NCBI RefSeq assembly: GCF_014202475.1
Contig: NZ_JACHGV010000001.1
Coordinates: 676,186-740,185, forward strand
From: Streptomyces paradoxus
Lineage (GTDB): Bacteria > Actinomycetota > Actinomycetes > Streptomycetales > Streptomycetaceae
Length of the DNA: 64,000 nt
Direction: 5' to 3'
Both the position numbers and the translations under genes were made by a program. The notes under the pieces were generated by a model. That model saw only the letters and a list, made by a program, of their open reading frames with translations. It was not told the DNA's origin and did no database searches. Shown piece by piece: positions 37,034 to 45,608 of the stretch (positions are counted from its first letter, which is position 1; each line of letters starts with the position of its first letter).

Positions 37034-39079
37034 ATGAACGGGTATGCGACCTCGGACCGCGACGCCGTCACGGCCGCGCCCGGCGGGTTGCTGGACCTGC
37101 TGAAGGTCGCGGCCGTGGTCCTGGACGCGGGCGGGCGCATCGCGTTGTGGAGTCCCGAGATCGAGCAACTGCTCGGCTGGACCGCGGCGGAGGCCCTGCG
37201 GCAGCGCGCCGACACCCTCCTGGTCTCCCCCGAGAACCGGCCCCGCGGCAGGGAGCTGTTCGCCCAGGTCAGCACAGGTGCCCGGTGGGCCGGTGTCTTC
37301 CCGCTGCGGCACCGCGACGGCACGGAACGCGCCGTGGAGTTCCGTACGATGCGCCTCCTCGACCCCGAGGGGCAGCCCCACCTGCTGGGACTGGCCACGG
37401 ACGCGACGACCGTACGGCAGGTGGAGCGCGACCTCGCCCTCTCGCACAGCCTCGTGAACCAGACCCCGCTCGGCATCGCCGTCTTCGACAACGACCTGCG
37501 CTGGGTCGGCGTCAATCCCGCGCTGGAGCGGATCAACGGCGTGCCCGAGGAGGCCGTCCTGGGGCGCCGGGTGGGTGAGGTGCTGCCGGATCTGGACGTG
37601 GCGGCCATCGAGGCCCGGATGCGGCACGTCCTGGAGACCGGCAGACCCCTGCTCGACCAGCAGACCGTCGGGCGTACGGCGGCGGACGTCCAGGACCGCG
37701 CCTACTCGGAGTCGTACCACCGCATCGAGGACACCGACGGCCGGGTGCTCGGGCTCGCGATGGCCGTGCTGGACGTCACCGAGCGCCAGCAGGCCGCGGC
37801 GGAGGTCGCGCAGGCACGCCAGCACCTGTCGGTGATCGCCGACGCGGGCATGAAGATCGGCACCACGCTGGACCTCCAGCAGACCGCCCGGGAGCTGGCC
37901 GACGTGGTCGTGCCGCATCTGGCGGACCTGGCCGCCGTGGACGTCCTGGAGTCGGTCGTGGCCAGCGGCACCATCACGCCGGTGTCGGGCGGCGCCCCGG
38001 CCGAGTTCCGGGCTCTGGCCGTCGCGGCCGGCTACCCCACCGACGCCATCCACGCCGCCGACCCGGTGGGCGAACTGGCCACGTACGGCTCGTCGCGGGT
38101 CATCACGCAGGTCGTGCGCAGCGCCCGCCCGGTCCTGGTCGAGCGCGTGGACGGCAAGATGCTCCGGCGTCTGGCAAGGGACTCACGGGCCGCCTTGGCC
38201 CTGCACGAGGCCGGTGCCCACTCCTACCTGGCGCTGCCGCTGGTGGCCCGGGGCAAGGTGCTCGGCACGCTCTCGCTGTACCGCACGGTCAACGAGCGCC
38301 CCTTCGACGACCGGGACCGGGTGCTGGCCTCCGAACTCGCCGCCCGGGCCGCGATCTGCATCGACAACGCCCGCCTCTACGGCCGCGAGCGCGGCACCGC
38401 CCTGACCCTGCAGCGCAGCCTGCTGCCGAGCACGCCCGCCGAGCGGGAGGGGCTGGACATCGCCGCCCGCTACCGCCCGGCCCTCAGCGAGGTCGGCGGC
38501 GACTGGTACGACGTCCTGCCGCTGGGCCCGGGGCGCACCGGGCTGATCGTCGGGGACGTCATGGGCAAGGGCGTCCAGGCCGCGGCGATCATGGGGCAGC
38601 TCAGCACCGCGACCCGGGCGCTGGCCCGGCTGGACCTGCCGCCGGCCGAGCTGCTGCGCCACCTCGACGACATCGCCGGCTCGCTCGGCGACGCGATCGC
38701 CACGTGCGTGTACGCGGTGTGCGACCTGGAGCGCGGCACCTGCGAGCTGTCCAGCGCCGGGCATCTGCCGCCGGTGCTCGCCGGGGCGGACGGCAGCGCG
38801 AAGCTCCTCGACGTGCCGGGCGGTGTGCCGCTCGGGGTCGGCGGCGTGGGGTTCGGCACGGTGGAGGTGGAGCTCGCCCCGGGCTCCCTGCTCGCCCTCT
38901 ACACGGACGGGCTGGTGGAGAACCGCTCGGAGCCGATCGACACGGGCCTCGACACGCTGACCCGCCTGCTCGGCAGCGCGGGGCCCAGCCTGCAGCGCGC
39001 GAGCGACAGTCTGCTCAGCGCGCTGAGTCCCGAACCGGACGACGACGTGGCCCTGCTGCTGGTCCGCAGGCGGGTCTGA
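37034..39079 (+). CDS. PAS-PAS-GAF-PP2C (SpoIIE/RsbU) phosphatase
   Basis: A 681-residue signalling phosphatase. Two PAS domains (about 17-130 and 137-255), a GAF domain (about 265-455) and a SpoIIE PP2C domain (about 470-680; GGDWYDVLPL, GDVMGKGVQAAAIMG, LYTDGLVENR, DDDVALLLVRR) are seen. Unlike the phosphatase at 3.5-5.9 kb it has no ATPase domain, so it would only dephosphorylate an anti-sigma antagonist. Ligand or light/redox cofactor of the PAS domains is not evident. GGAAGGAG lies 9 bases before the ATG. It ends 11 bases before the convergent DUF7144 gene. Confidence 0.9.
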   Translation: MNGYATSDRDAVTAAPGGLLDLLKVAAVVLDAGGRIALWSPEIEQLLGWTAAEALRQRADTLLVSPENRPRGRELFAQVSTGARWAGVFPLRHRDGTERAVEFRTMRLLDPEGQPHLLGLATDATTVRQVERDLALSHSLVNQTPLGIAVFDNDLRWVGVNPALERINGVPEEAVLGRRVGEVLPDLDVAAIEARMRHVLETGRPLLDQQTVGRTAADVQDRAYSESYHRIEDTDGRVLGLAMAVLDVTERQQAAAEVAQARQHLSVIADAGMKIGTTLDLQQTARELADVVVPHLADLAAVDVLESVVASGTITPVSGGAPAEFRALAVAAGYPTDAIHAADPVGELATYGSSRVITQVVRSARPVLVERVDGKMLRRLARDSRAALALHEAGAHSYLALPLVARGKVLGTLSLYRTVNERPFDDRDRVLASELAARAAICIDNARLYGRERGTALTLQRSLLPSTPAEREGLDIAARYRPALSEVGGDWYDVLPLGPGRTGLIVGDVMGKGVQAAAIMGQLSTATRALARLDLPPAELLRHLDDIAGSLGDAIATCVYAVCDLERGTCELSSAGHLPPVLAGADGSAKLLDVPGGVPLGVGGVGFGTVEVELAPGSLLALYTDGLVENRSEPIDTGLDTLTRLLGSAGPSLQRASDSLLSALSPEPDDDVALLLVRRRV

Positions 39080-39090
39080 GCCGCGACGGC

Positions 39091-39507
39091 TCAGGCGTCA
39101 CCCCTGCGTGGGGTGCACAGGGCCCAGATGATGAACGCGGACATCGCGATCATGACCACGGACCAGACCGGGTAGGCGGGCAGGGAGAGGAAGTTGGCGA
39201 TGATGACGAGTCCGGCGATGCCCACGCCGGTGACGCGCGCCCAGCCCGACCCCTGGAACAGACCCATGCTGACGAGCACGGCGACCACACCCAGGATGAG
39301 GTGGATCCAGCCCCAGCCGGTGAGGTCGAACGCGAAGACGTAGTTGGGGGTCGAGACGAAGACCTCGTCCTCGGCGATGGCTGCGATGCCGCGCAGCACG
39401 GCGAGGATCCCGGCGATCATGAGCATGACGGCCGCGAAGACCATCATGCCCGTGGCCAAGTTGTGCTTCGCCGTCCTGTGCCCGTGCGTAGGGTGTGTGG
39501 CTGCCAT
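39091..39507 (-). CDS. DUF7144-like four-helix membrane protein
   Basis: A 138-residue membrane protein with helices near 18-42, 66-84, 89-107 and 112-131. The motif TGWGWIHLILGVVAVLVSMGLF is typical of a widespread actinobacterial family named DUF7144, often in stress loci. Function unknown. It follows the SHOCT-domain gene by 32 bases on the same strand and would be read with it from the dyad at 40089. Confidence 0.82.
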   Translation of the reverse strand: MAATHPTHGHRTAKHNLATGMMVFAAVMLMIAGILAVLRGIAAIAEDEVFVSTPNYVFAFDLTGWGWIHLILGVVAVLVSMGLFQGSGWARVTGVGIAGLVIIANFLSLPAYPVWSVVMIAMSAFIIWALCTPRRGDA

Positions 39508-39539
39508 CTGCTGCCTCGTTTCTGTGGCGTCCGGCGCGG

Positions 39540-40010
39540 TCAGCGACCGGAGGTGGAGGTGGCGTGCGGCGAGGATGCCGACGCGCCGGAGCCGCTCAGG
39601 ACCAGGTGCTTGGCCTTGCGGAACTCCTCGTCGGTGATGTCACCGCGGGCGCGGATCTCGGACAGCCTGGCGAGTTCGTCGACGCTGCTCGTCCGGTCGT
39701 CGCCGCCCCGGGCGGTCTGCCGTATGTAGCTGTCCATGGCCTCCTGCTGCTCGCGGGCGTGTGCGATCTCCCTGCGTCCCATGTTCTTGCCGCGGGCGAT
39801 GACGTAGACGAACACCCCGAGGAAGGGCAGGACGATGCAGAACACCAGCCAGCCCGTCTTGGCCCAGCCGCTCAGGGAGTCGTCGCGGAAGATGTCGAAG
39901 ACGATCCGGAAGAGCAGCACGAACCACATGATCCACAGGAAGAACCACAGCATCGCCCAGAAGGCGCTCAGCAGTGGAAAGTCGTACGCCAGGTAGGTCT
40001 GCGCACTCAT
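39540..40010 (-). CDS. SHOCT-domain membrane protein with PLDc_N-like helices
   Basis: A 156-residue protein with two membrane helices (15-38 and 50-71) of the phospholipase-D nuclease N-terminal (PLDc_N) type, a charged coiled region, and a SHOCT motif at about 112-139 (ELARLSEIRARGDITDEEFR). SHOCT motifs are thought to mediate oligomerisation. GAGGAG precedes the ATG. A copy of the island dyad lies 79 bases upstream. Confidence 0.85.
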   Translation of the reverse strand: MSAQTYLAYDFPLLSAFWAMLWFFLWIMWFVLLFRIVFDIFRDDSLSGWAKTGWLVFCIVLPFLGVFVYVIARGKNMGRREIAHAREQQEAMDSYIRQTARGGDDRTSSVDELARLSEIRARGDITDEEFRKAKHLVLSGSGASASSPHATSTSGR

Positions 40011-40088
40011 GTCACTCCTCCGTCCCGGGCGGGGGCCCGGCAGCCTTATGTGCCGTTCTCAGCGTGGTCGCGGTCCGGGACGGCTGCC

Positions 40089-40105
40089 TCACCCGGAGCG
40101 GGTGA
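40089..40105. promoter_or_regulatory. Island dyad A (perfect 7-3-7)
   Basis: TCACCCGGAGCGGGTGA is a perfect inverted repeat, TCACCCG with CGGGTGA around GAG, upstream of the SHOCT gene. It overlaps the YihY stop codon. It is the best match to the five-copy consensus of this region. Confidence 0.7.
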
Positions 40106-40970
40106 TCGTGCGGCCGCCGCGCGGCCGGCCACGGGTGCCGATAGCCCTGCGGTACCAGGCGGACGTGGCCACCGTCTCGCCGAGTGCCAGCCCCGAGACG
40201 GCTACCAGGAAGACCGCGATCAGCCACGACAGGAAGGTGAACACCGGTCCCAGCAGGCCGAACGCCTCCAGGCTGCGGTCCATGGCCGTGGGCATCAGCA
40301 GACGGGCCGCCCAGCTGAGCCCGACCGTCCCCGTCCCCGCCAGGACCGCTCCCGGCAGCAGCTCGCTCCAGCCGACCCTGGCGCCCAGCAGCAGGTGCTG
40401 CGACCACCACCACAGCAGCGTCGCCCCGAGCAGGGACAGCACCGCTCCGAGAACCGGGCCGACGCCGAAGCCGCCGCGCATCGGCGCCTGGAGGAGCAGG
40501 TAGACGAGCCAGACCAGCAGCCACAGCGGCCAGCGCCAGGCCGCCTCCCGCAGCGGGGCCCGGGGCAGGTTCCAGCACCGCTGGCACACCGCCTGGAGCG
40601 CCCGGCTGAAGGCGGTCGCCGAAGCGAGCGTGACCAGCAAGCCCACGGCCCCGACCGTGTTCGCGGTGGGTCCGGTCGCCTCGAAGGCGCGCCGCACCTC
40701 CTCCAGCGTGTCGCCCCGGACCCCGAGCAGCTCCTGGAGCGCGTCGGCCAGCAGGTCCTGTACGCCGTCGGGTGCGAACGCCGCCACCGTCATCAGCAGG
40801 GGCAGCGCGGCGAGGAAGGCCTGGGCGGCCAGCCGGACCGCCCCTTCCACGATGTTGAGCGCGACCAGCCGGGGCAGCAGCCGGGCCGCGGGGCCGGACC
40901 TCAGGTGCGCCGAGATCCGCTCGGCCCTCGACCTGCGGGACGGCGGATCCGGGGCGGCGGTGCCGGACAT
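40089..40970 (-). CDS. YihY/BrkB family inner-membrane protein
   Basis: A 293-residue protein with six membrane segments and the family blocks AAQAFLAALPLLMTVAAF, TAFSRALQAVCQRCWNLPR and FGLLGPVFTFLSWLI. The family is sometimes called RNase BN by an old error; its true role is unknown. A basic cytosolic tail (RGRPRGGRT) ends the protein. It starts 3 bases after the stop of the larger membrane protein gene and belongs to the same minus-strand unit. Confidence 0.86.
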   Translation of the reverse strand: MSGTAAPDPPSRRSRAERISAHLRSGPAARLLPRLVALNIVEGAVRLAAQAFLAALPLLMTVAAFAPDGVQDLLADALQELLGVRGDTLEEVRRAFEATGPTANTVGAVGLLVTLASATAFSRALQAVCQRCWNLPRAPLREAAWRWPLWLLVWLVYLLLQAPMRGGFGVGPVLGAVLSLLGATLLWWWSQHLLLGARVGWSELLPGAVLAGTGTVGLSWAARLLMPTAMDRSLEAFGLLGPVFTFLSWLIAVFLVAVSGLALGETVATSAWYRRAIGTRGRPRGGRTITRSG

Positions 40971-40973
40971 GAC

Positions 40974-42329
40974 TCATGGAGCCGCGGCCGGGCCCGTCCG
41001 CGTGGTATCCGCGCCCAGTGCGGCAGCGGCGAGCGTCTCCAGGACGATCAGCACGACGACGACCAGGCCTGCCACGAGCGCGACCGCGCCGGCCGTGGGG
41101 TGGTTCCACAGGACGAGGGCCAGCACGCCCGCGCCGATGACGATGCCGGTGGTCCACGAGCGGTGCTCCGCCAGGGCGAGGCCGGCGGATCCGGTGCGCA
41201 GCCCGGCACGGGACAGGCCCCGGCCGGCGGCCGAGGTGCCCCGGCGGGCGAGGTTCCGGACGGCCCGGGCCCCGCGCCCGGGGCCGTAGAGGTAGGCGGC
41301 CAGTGCGGTGATCACGGCCACCACGAGCAGGGTGCGGGTGCTGTCGCGCAGGAAGCGGACGAAGGTGTCGTAGATCGCCGCGGCGGCGTCCGGCGGCAGC
41401 GTCGCGCTCGGCACGGCGTCCAGGTAGACCCGCCGCAGGAGGGCGAGCGCCACCAGGAACACGATCATCATCACGCCGACGCCGACAGCCGTGACCAGCA
41501 GCATGCGCCGGTGCCGGGGAGCGGTCCACACGGCGAGGGCTGCCAGGGCGACCGTCAGCACGGGCAGCCAGGTACCCATGGTGTCCAGCAGCCTCATCGC
41601 GTCCTTCGCTTTGCCCAGTTCCTCGGCCTGGAACAGCGTGATGGTCCGGTCGGTGTCCGGGATGGCCGCGGCCTTGTCGAAGCCCGCGTCGACGAGACGC
41701 TGTCGCACCTCGTCGACCACCTGGCCGAGGTCGAGTTGCACGGTGTCGCCCTCGGCGCGGAGCGCGCCCTCGCGCTCTCCGGTGAGCATGCTCACCACGG
41801 CGGCGTGCGCCCGCGTGTTGGCGCCCTCCCACACCTGCGCGAAGACATCGCTGGTCACGACGCGGCTGATGGTCCGGTCCACGACGTCGCGGACGGCGGA
41901 GCGCAGGGGCCCGGCGAGGGACTCGGACGCCTCCACCACGCGCGGCGGTGCCCCGGCGTCCGCCAGCGTCCGCGTGAGCGCGTCCGTCACCGCCTCGACA
42001 TCCACCTGGGCCACCACGCGGTCGGTCAGCCGGTCGGTCACCACGTCCTGGACCGCCGGGTCCGAGGCGAGCGGTGCCACGGTCTGCACGTACCGGCCCG
42101 TGTCGGAGACCTGGTCGTCCACCCAGGTGGCGACGACCGACAGCGGCGCGAGCAGCAGGGCCAGGACGAGCAGCACGCCGGCGCCGGAGTAGCGCAGCCG
42201 GCGGTGCCGTACGCCTGCGTTCCGGCGCAGCCGCTCGTACTCGGCGTCTTCTTCCGTGCTCAGGAAGCGCCCCGACCCCTCATTCCCCTCGCCGGGAGGT
42301 GACGGGACGGGACCGTCGGTGGGGGCCAT
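40974..42329 (-). CDS. Polytopic membrane protein with large extracytoplasmic loop
   Basis: A 451-residue protein I do not recognise by name. An acidic N-terminus (about 1-50) leads to a helix near 52-73, a soluble stretch of about 180 residues rich in Val/Asp/Arg (DRLTDRVVAQVDVEAVTDAL, probably outside the membrane), then helices around 250-275, 280-305, 335-355 and two near the C-terminus. Actinobacterial genomes hold many such proteins in stress or envelope loci. AAGGAG lies 6 bases before the ATG. It is 3 bases upstream of the YihY gene and 55 bases downstream of the HdeD gene. Confidence 0.78.
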   Translation of the reverse strand: MAPTDGPVPSPPGEGNEGSGRFLSTEEDAEYERLRRNAGVRHRRLRYSGAGVLLVLALLLAPLSVVATWVDDQVSDTGRYVQTVAPLASDPAVQDVVTDRLTDRVVAQVDVEAVTDALTRTLADAGAPPRVVEASESLAGPLRSAVRDVVDRTISRVVTSDVFAQVWEGANTRAHAAVVSMLTGEREGALRAEGDTVQLDLGQVVDEVRQRLVDAGFDKAAAIPDTDRTITLFQAEELGKAKDAMRLLDTMGTWLPVLTVALAALAVWTAPRHRRMLLVTAVGVGVMMIVFLVALALLRRVYLDAVPSATLPPDAAAAIYDTFVRFLRDSTRTLLVVAVITALAAYLYGPGRGARAVRNLARRGTSAAGRGLSRAGLRTGSAGLALAEHRSWTTGIVIGAGVLALVLWNHPTAGAVALVAGLVVVVLIVLETLAAAALGADTTRTGPAAAP

Positions 42330-42384
42330 GGCTGCTCCTTGCATGCGGTGACGGCGGTCGCCGTCGTCGGGTGTCCCGCCTGGC

Positions 42385-43047
42385 TCAGGCATTCCCGGTG
42401 GGGCCGTGCGGAACGGCCGTGGACGTTCCGCGCAGCGCGGCCCGCCAGGCGAACGCGAGCCCCGCCTCGGCCAGTCCGAGCAGGACGAGCCACAGGCCGA
42501 GCAGCCGGGTCAGCGCGCGGGCCGACTCCGCGGGCAGGGCGAGCACCACGATGCCCGCGACGATGCCCAGCACCGCGGCGCCCAGGACGAAGCCGCGGTG
42601 CGGCAGGTCCCGGGCGGCGAGGGCGGTGTAGAGGGTGAGGATGCCGGACACCAGCCAGACGAGGCCGACGATCAGCGACAGCGCGGTGATGGTCTGCAGC
42701 GGGTTCCGCAGGCACAGCACTCCGGCCAGCACGTACAGCACGGCCAGGAGCAGACTGGGCAGGCGGTGGCCCTGCTCCTGCCGGGCGAAGGTCGCGACGA
42801 AGCGGAACGCTCCGGCCGCCAGCAGGTACAGGCCCATCAGCACCGCCACGACGTGCAGGGTGGCCTCGGGCCAGACCAGGAGCAGGATGCCCGGCACGAG
42901 GGTCGCCACCGCCGAGGCGAGGATCCACGTCCAGGACCGTCCGAGGGCCGCCAGCAGCTGCGCGGGGTCGCCCGCGGTGCTGTACGCAGGCCCCGCGGGC
43001 TCGTACTCGGCTCCCGCACGTGGCCCCTGACCCGGTGACGTGGCCAT
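42385..43047 (-). CDS. HdeD family membrane protein
   Basis: A 220-residue protein with six helices in three hairpins (about 40-205). The sequence LVPGILLLVWPEATLHVVAVLMGLYLL is the classic HdeD/DUF308 repeat unit, and LPSLLLAVLYVLAGVLCLRNP repeats it. HdeD in Escherichia coli is an acid-stress membrane protein; the biochemical role is unknown. It heads a minus-strand unit, with GGAGGAG before the ATG and the island dyad B about 80 bases upstream. Confidence 0.88.
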   Translation of the reverse strand: MATSPGQGPRAGAEYEPAGPAYSTAGDPAQLLAALGRSWTWILASAVATLVPGILLLVWPEATLHVVAVLMGLYLLAAGAFRFVATFARQEQGHRLPSLLLAVLYVLAGVLCLRNPLQTITALSLIVGLVWLVSGILTLYTALAARDLPHRGFVLGAAVLGIVAGIVVLALPAESARALTRLLGLWLVLLGLAEAGLAFAWRAALRGTSTAVPHGPTGNA

Positions 43048-43122
43048 GACTCCTCCTCACCGGCGATCCGCCGGTCTGCGGGAACGCCCTTGCCGAGCAG
43101 CGTCGCGTGCCCCGCCGGCCTC

Positions 43123-43147
43123 GGGATCACCCCCGGCGGGTGATCCC
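43123..43147. promoter_or_regulatory. Island dyad B (10-base perfect arms)
   Basis: GGGATCACCC (43123-43132) and GGGTGATCCC (43138-43147) form a perfect 10-5-10 inverted repeat midway between the divergent HdeD and potassium-channel genes. The inner 17 bases (43127-43143) match the island consensus TCACCCG-N3-CGGGTGA with one mismatch. Confidence 0.7.
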
Positions 43148-43212
43148 TCTCCCGCGCCGCCGCGGTGAGGTGGTGAGGACCCCATCTGACGGCAGGGAGC
43201 ACGAGACACGAG

Positions 43213-43851
43213 ATGAACGATCCAGCGCTGGCCCGGACCACGTCCCCCCGGCTGCGGCAGAAGCAGGACCAGGAGCAGGACGAGGAGCAGGAGCGGCTTC
43301 GGCGGCAGCACGGTCCGCGGCGACGCGCGCGGGCCGCCGTCCTCGTGCGTGCGGTGCTCATCGCGACCGGTCTCGTCACCGTCTACTACCTGCTGCCTCT
43401 GGACGGGCGGAGCACGACCGGCACCTCGGTCCTGCTCGCCTGCGGGCTGCTGCTGTGCGTCGTGGTCTTCTGGTGGGAGGTGCGGGCCATCACGTACTCG
43501 CCCTACCCGCGGCTGAAGGCCGTCGAGGCCCTGGCCGCCACGCTGGTCCTCTTCCTCCTGCTCTTCGCCGGCACCTACTACCTGCTGGAGCACTCCACCC
43601 CGGGTTCCTTCAGCGAACCGCTGACCAAGACGGACTCCCTGTACTTCACGCTCACCACGTTCACCACGGTCGGGTACGGCGACATCGCCGCCCGTTCCCA
43701 GACCGGACGCGTACTGACGATGATTCAGATGGCGGGCGGACTGCTGCTGGTGGGCGTCGCCGCACGGATCCTCGCCGGTGCCGTACAGGCGGGGCTGCGC
43801 CGTCGGGGACGGGAGCCCTCGGACGACTTCACCTCGCGGCCGGAGGACTGA
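43213..43851 (+). CDS. Two-pore-type potassium channel family protein
   Basis: A 212-residue membrane protein. After a charged Gln/Glu/Arg-rich cytosolic N-terminus (about 1-40) come helices near 42-61, 70-88 and 105-124, the pore loop with selectivity filter TVGYGD (152-157), and a last helix near 165-187. No RCK/TrkA domain is attached. It would conduct K+ passively, perhaps setting membrane potential in stress. The DUF2252 gene starts 3 bases after its stop. The island dyad B lies about 66 bases upstream. Confidence 0.92.
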   Translation: MNDPALARTTSPRLRQKQDQEQDEEQERLRRQHGPRRRARAAVLVRAVLIATGLVTVYYLLPLDGRSTTGTSVLLACGLLLCVVVFWWEVRAITYSPYPRLKAVEALAATLVLFLLLFAGTYYLLEHSTPGSFSEPLTKTDSLYFTLTTFTTVGYGDIAARSQTGRVLTMIQMAGGLLLVGVAARILAGAVQAGLRRRGREPSDDFTSRPED

Positions 43852-43854
43852 GCC

Positions 43855-45264
43855 ATGACCGTACCGGGCCCCCTCACGACCTACCTGTCCCCGGCCGAGC
43901 GGGCGGCCGAGGGCCGGAACGTGCGACGGCACGTCCCCCGCTCGTCCCACGGCTTCTTCGACGCCGGGCCACAGCGCTTCGACCCGGTCGAGGTGGTGGA
44001 ACGTCAGTCGGCCACCCGCATACCGGAGTTGGTGCCGATCCGCTACGCCCGCATGCTCGAATCCCCGTTCCGCTTCTACCGCGGCGCGGCGGCCGTCATG
44101 GCGGCCGATCTCGGGGCCGTCGCGGACACCGGACTGCGGGTGCAGCTCTGCGGCGACGCCCATCTGCTGAACTTCCGGCTGCTGGCCTCGCCGGAACGCC
44201 ACCTGGTGTTCGACATCAACGACTTCGACGAGACCCTGGCCGGGCCGTTCGAGTGGGACGTCAAGCGGCTCGCGACCAGTTTCGCCATCGCGGGCCGGGC
44301 CAACGGTTTCGAGGCCGAGGAGCAGAACCGGGTGGTGGAGACGTGCGTACGGGCCTACCGGCAGCGGATGCGGGAGTTCGCGGGCATGCGCACCCTGGAC
44401 ATCTGGTACGCGCAGGACGACGCCGACCGGCTGCGGGAACTGATGGCCGCGTCGATGACCAAGGAGGCGAGGCGCCGTACCGCCGAGGCGACGGCGAAGG
44501 CCAGGACCCGCACCCACCTCCAGGCCTTCGCGAAACTCACCCGGGTCACGGACGAAGGCCGGCGGATCGCCCCTGACCCGCCCCTGATCACGCCGCTGCG
44601 CGACCTGGTGGACGACTCCGCGCCGCACGGGCAGGAGAAGGAGCTGCGCGCCGTCCTGGAGGGATACGTGCGGACCCTGTCGTCCGAGCGCCGGCATCTG
44701 CTGCGCCGCTACCGGCTGGTCGACATCGCCCGCAAGGTCGTGGGCGTCGGCAGCGTCGGAACCCGCTGCTGGATCGTGCTCCTGCTCGGCCGGGACGACG
44801 ACGATCCGCTGCTGCTGCAGGCCAAGGAGGCACAGGCGTCGGTACTCGCCGACCACACCGACGGCATCCGCTACGACAACGAGGGCCGCCGCGTGGTGGC
44901 GGGCCAGCGGCTGATCCAGACGACCAGCGACATCCTCCTCGGCTGGACGCACGCCGTGGGCCTCGACGGGCACGAGCGGGACTTCTATGTGCGTCAGCTG
45001 CGCGACTGGAAGGGCATCGCCCGGCCGGACACGATGGACCCGGGCCTGCTGCGGCTGTTCGCCGGGCTGTGCGGGGCGAGTCTGGCGAGGGCCCATGCCC
45101 GCTCGGGCGACCCCATCGCCATCGGGGCGTACCTCGGCGGCGGGAACGGCTTCGACCGCGCGCTCACCGCGTTCGCGCAGTCCTACGCCGACCGGAACGA
45201 GCGGGACTTCGCCGCGCTGGGCGCCGCCGCCCGGTCCGGCAGGATCCGGACGGCGGCCTCGTGA
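43855..45264 (+). CDS. DUF2252 family protein (kinase-like fold)
   Basis: A 469-residue soluble protein of the DUF2252 family. LCGDAHLLNFRL and VFDINDFDETLAGPFEWDVKRL mimic the HGDxxxxN and DFD/G motifs of aminoglycoside-phosphotransferase-like kinases, so a small-molecule or protein kinase activity is possible but not shown. FYVRQLRDWKG and YADRNERDF near the end are also conserved in the family. It is directly coupled to the potassium channel gene. Function unknown. Confidence 0.85.
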   Translation: MTVPGPLTTYLSPAERAAEGRNVRRHVPRSSHGFFDAGPQRFDPVEVVERQSATRIPELVPIRYARMLESPFRFYRGAAAVMAADLGAVADTGLRVQLCGDAHLLNFRLLASPERHLVFDINDFDETLAGPFEWDVKRLATSFAIAGRANGFEAEEQNRVVETCVRAYRQRMREFAGMRTLDIWYAQDDADRLRELMAASMTKEARRRTAEATAKARTRTHLQAFAKLTRVTDEGRRIAPDPPLITPLRDLVDDSAPHGQEKELRAVLEGYVRTLSSERRHLLRRYRLVDIARKVVGVGSVGTRCWIVLLLGRDDDDPLLLQAKEAQASVLADHTDGIRYDNEGRRVVAGQRLIQTTSDILLGWTHAVGLDGHERDFYVRQLRDWKGIARPDTMDPGLLRLFAGLCGASLARAHARSGDPIAIGAYLGGGNGFDRALTAFAQSYADRNERDFAALGAAARSGRIRTAAS

Positions 45265-45286
45265 GCCGGTACCTCCTGTGAGCCGG

Positions 45287-45484
45287 TCACTCCGGCAACT
45301 GGCGCATCTCCACGACCCTGAGCCCCAGCGACTGGAAACGGGTCAGCAGCCCGTACAGGTGGGCGTCGTCCACGACCGGGCCGTACAGCAGCGTCTGCCC
45401 GGACACCACCACGTGGTCCAGTTCCGGGAAGACTTTGGCCAGTGTCTCCGACATCTGTCCGGCGATGCGGATCTCGTAGCGCAT
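45287..45484 (-). CDS. Small 65-residue conserved-looking protein
   Basis: A short protein, MRYEIRIAGQMSETLAKVF at the start and LLTRFQSLGLRVVEMRQLPE at the end, with the alternation of strands and amphipathic helices of a ferredoxin-like fold. I cannot name a function. GGGAGAG precedes the ATG, codon use matches its neighbours, and the island dyad C lies about 82 bases upstream, all of which support a real gene. Confidence 0.72.
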   Translation of the reverse strand: MRYEIRIAGQMSETLAKVFPELDHVVVSGQTLLYGPVVDDAHLYGLLTRFQSLGLRVVEMRQLPE

Positions 45485-45565
45485 GAGCTGCTCTCCCGCG
45501 GGCGGCCCGAGAGGGTGAGGCACGCCCTTCCCTAGCGATGGTCCGCCCCGGCGAACCGTGCGCCC

Positions 45566-45582
45566 TCACCCGGCGCAGGTGA
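45566..45582. promoter_or_regulatory. Island dyad C
   Basis: TCACCCGGCGCAGGTGA matches the consensus TCACCCG-N3-CGGGTGA with one mismatch and lies 82 bases before the start of the 65-residue gene on the minus strand, in the gap after the 172-residue membrane protein gene. Confidence 0.65.
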
Positions 45583-45608
45583 ACCTCCGGCCCGGCTCGC
45601 GGGGCGCG

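Noticed and set aside
39099-39115. CACCCC-TGCGT-GGGGTG repeat as a sixth island dyad
   Set aside because: It lies inside the DUF7144 coding sequence, has different spacing and arms from the consensus, and no gene start lies beside it; it may at most be a terminator stem for the convergent genes.
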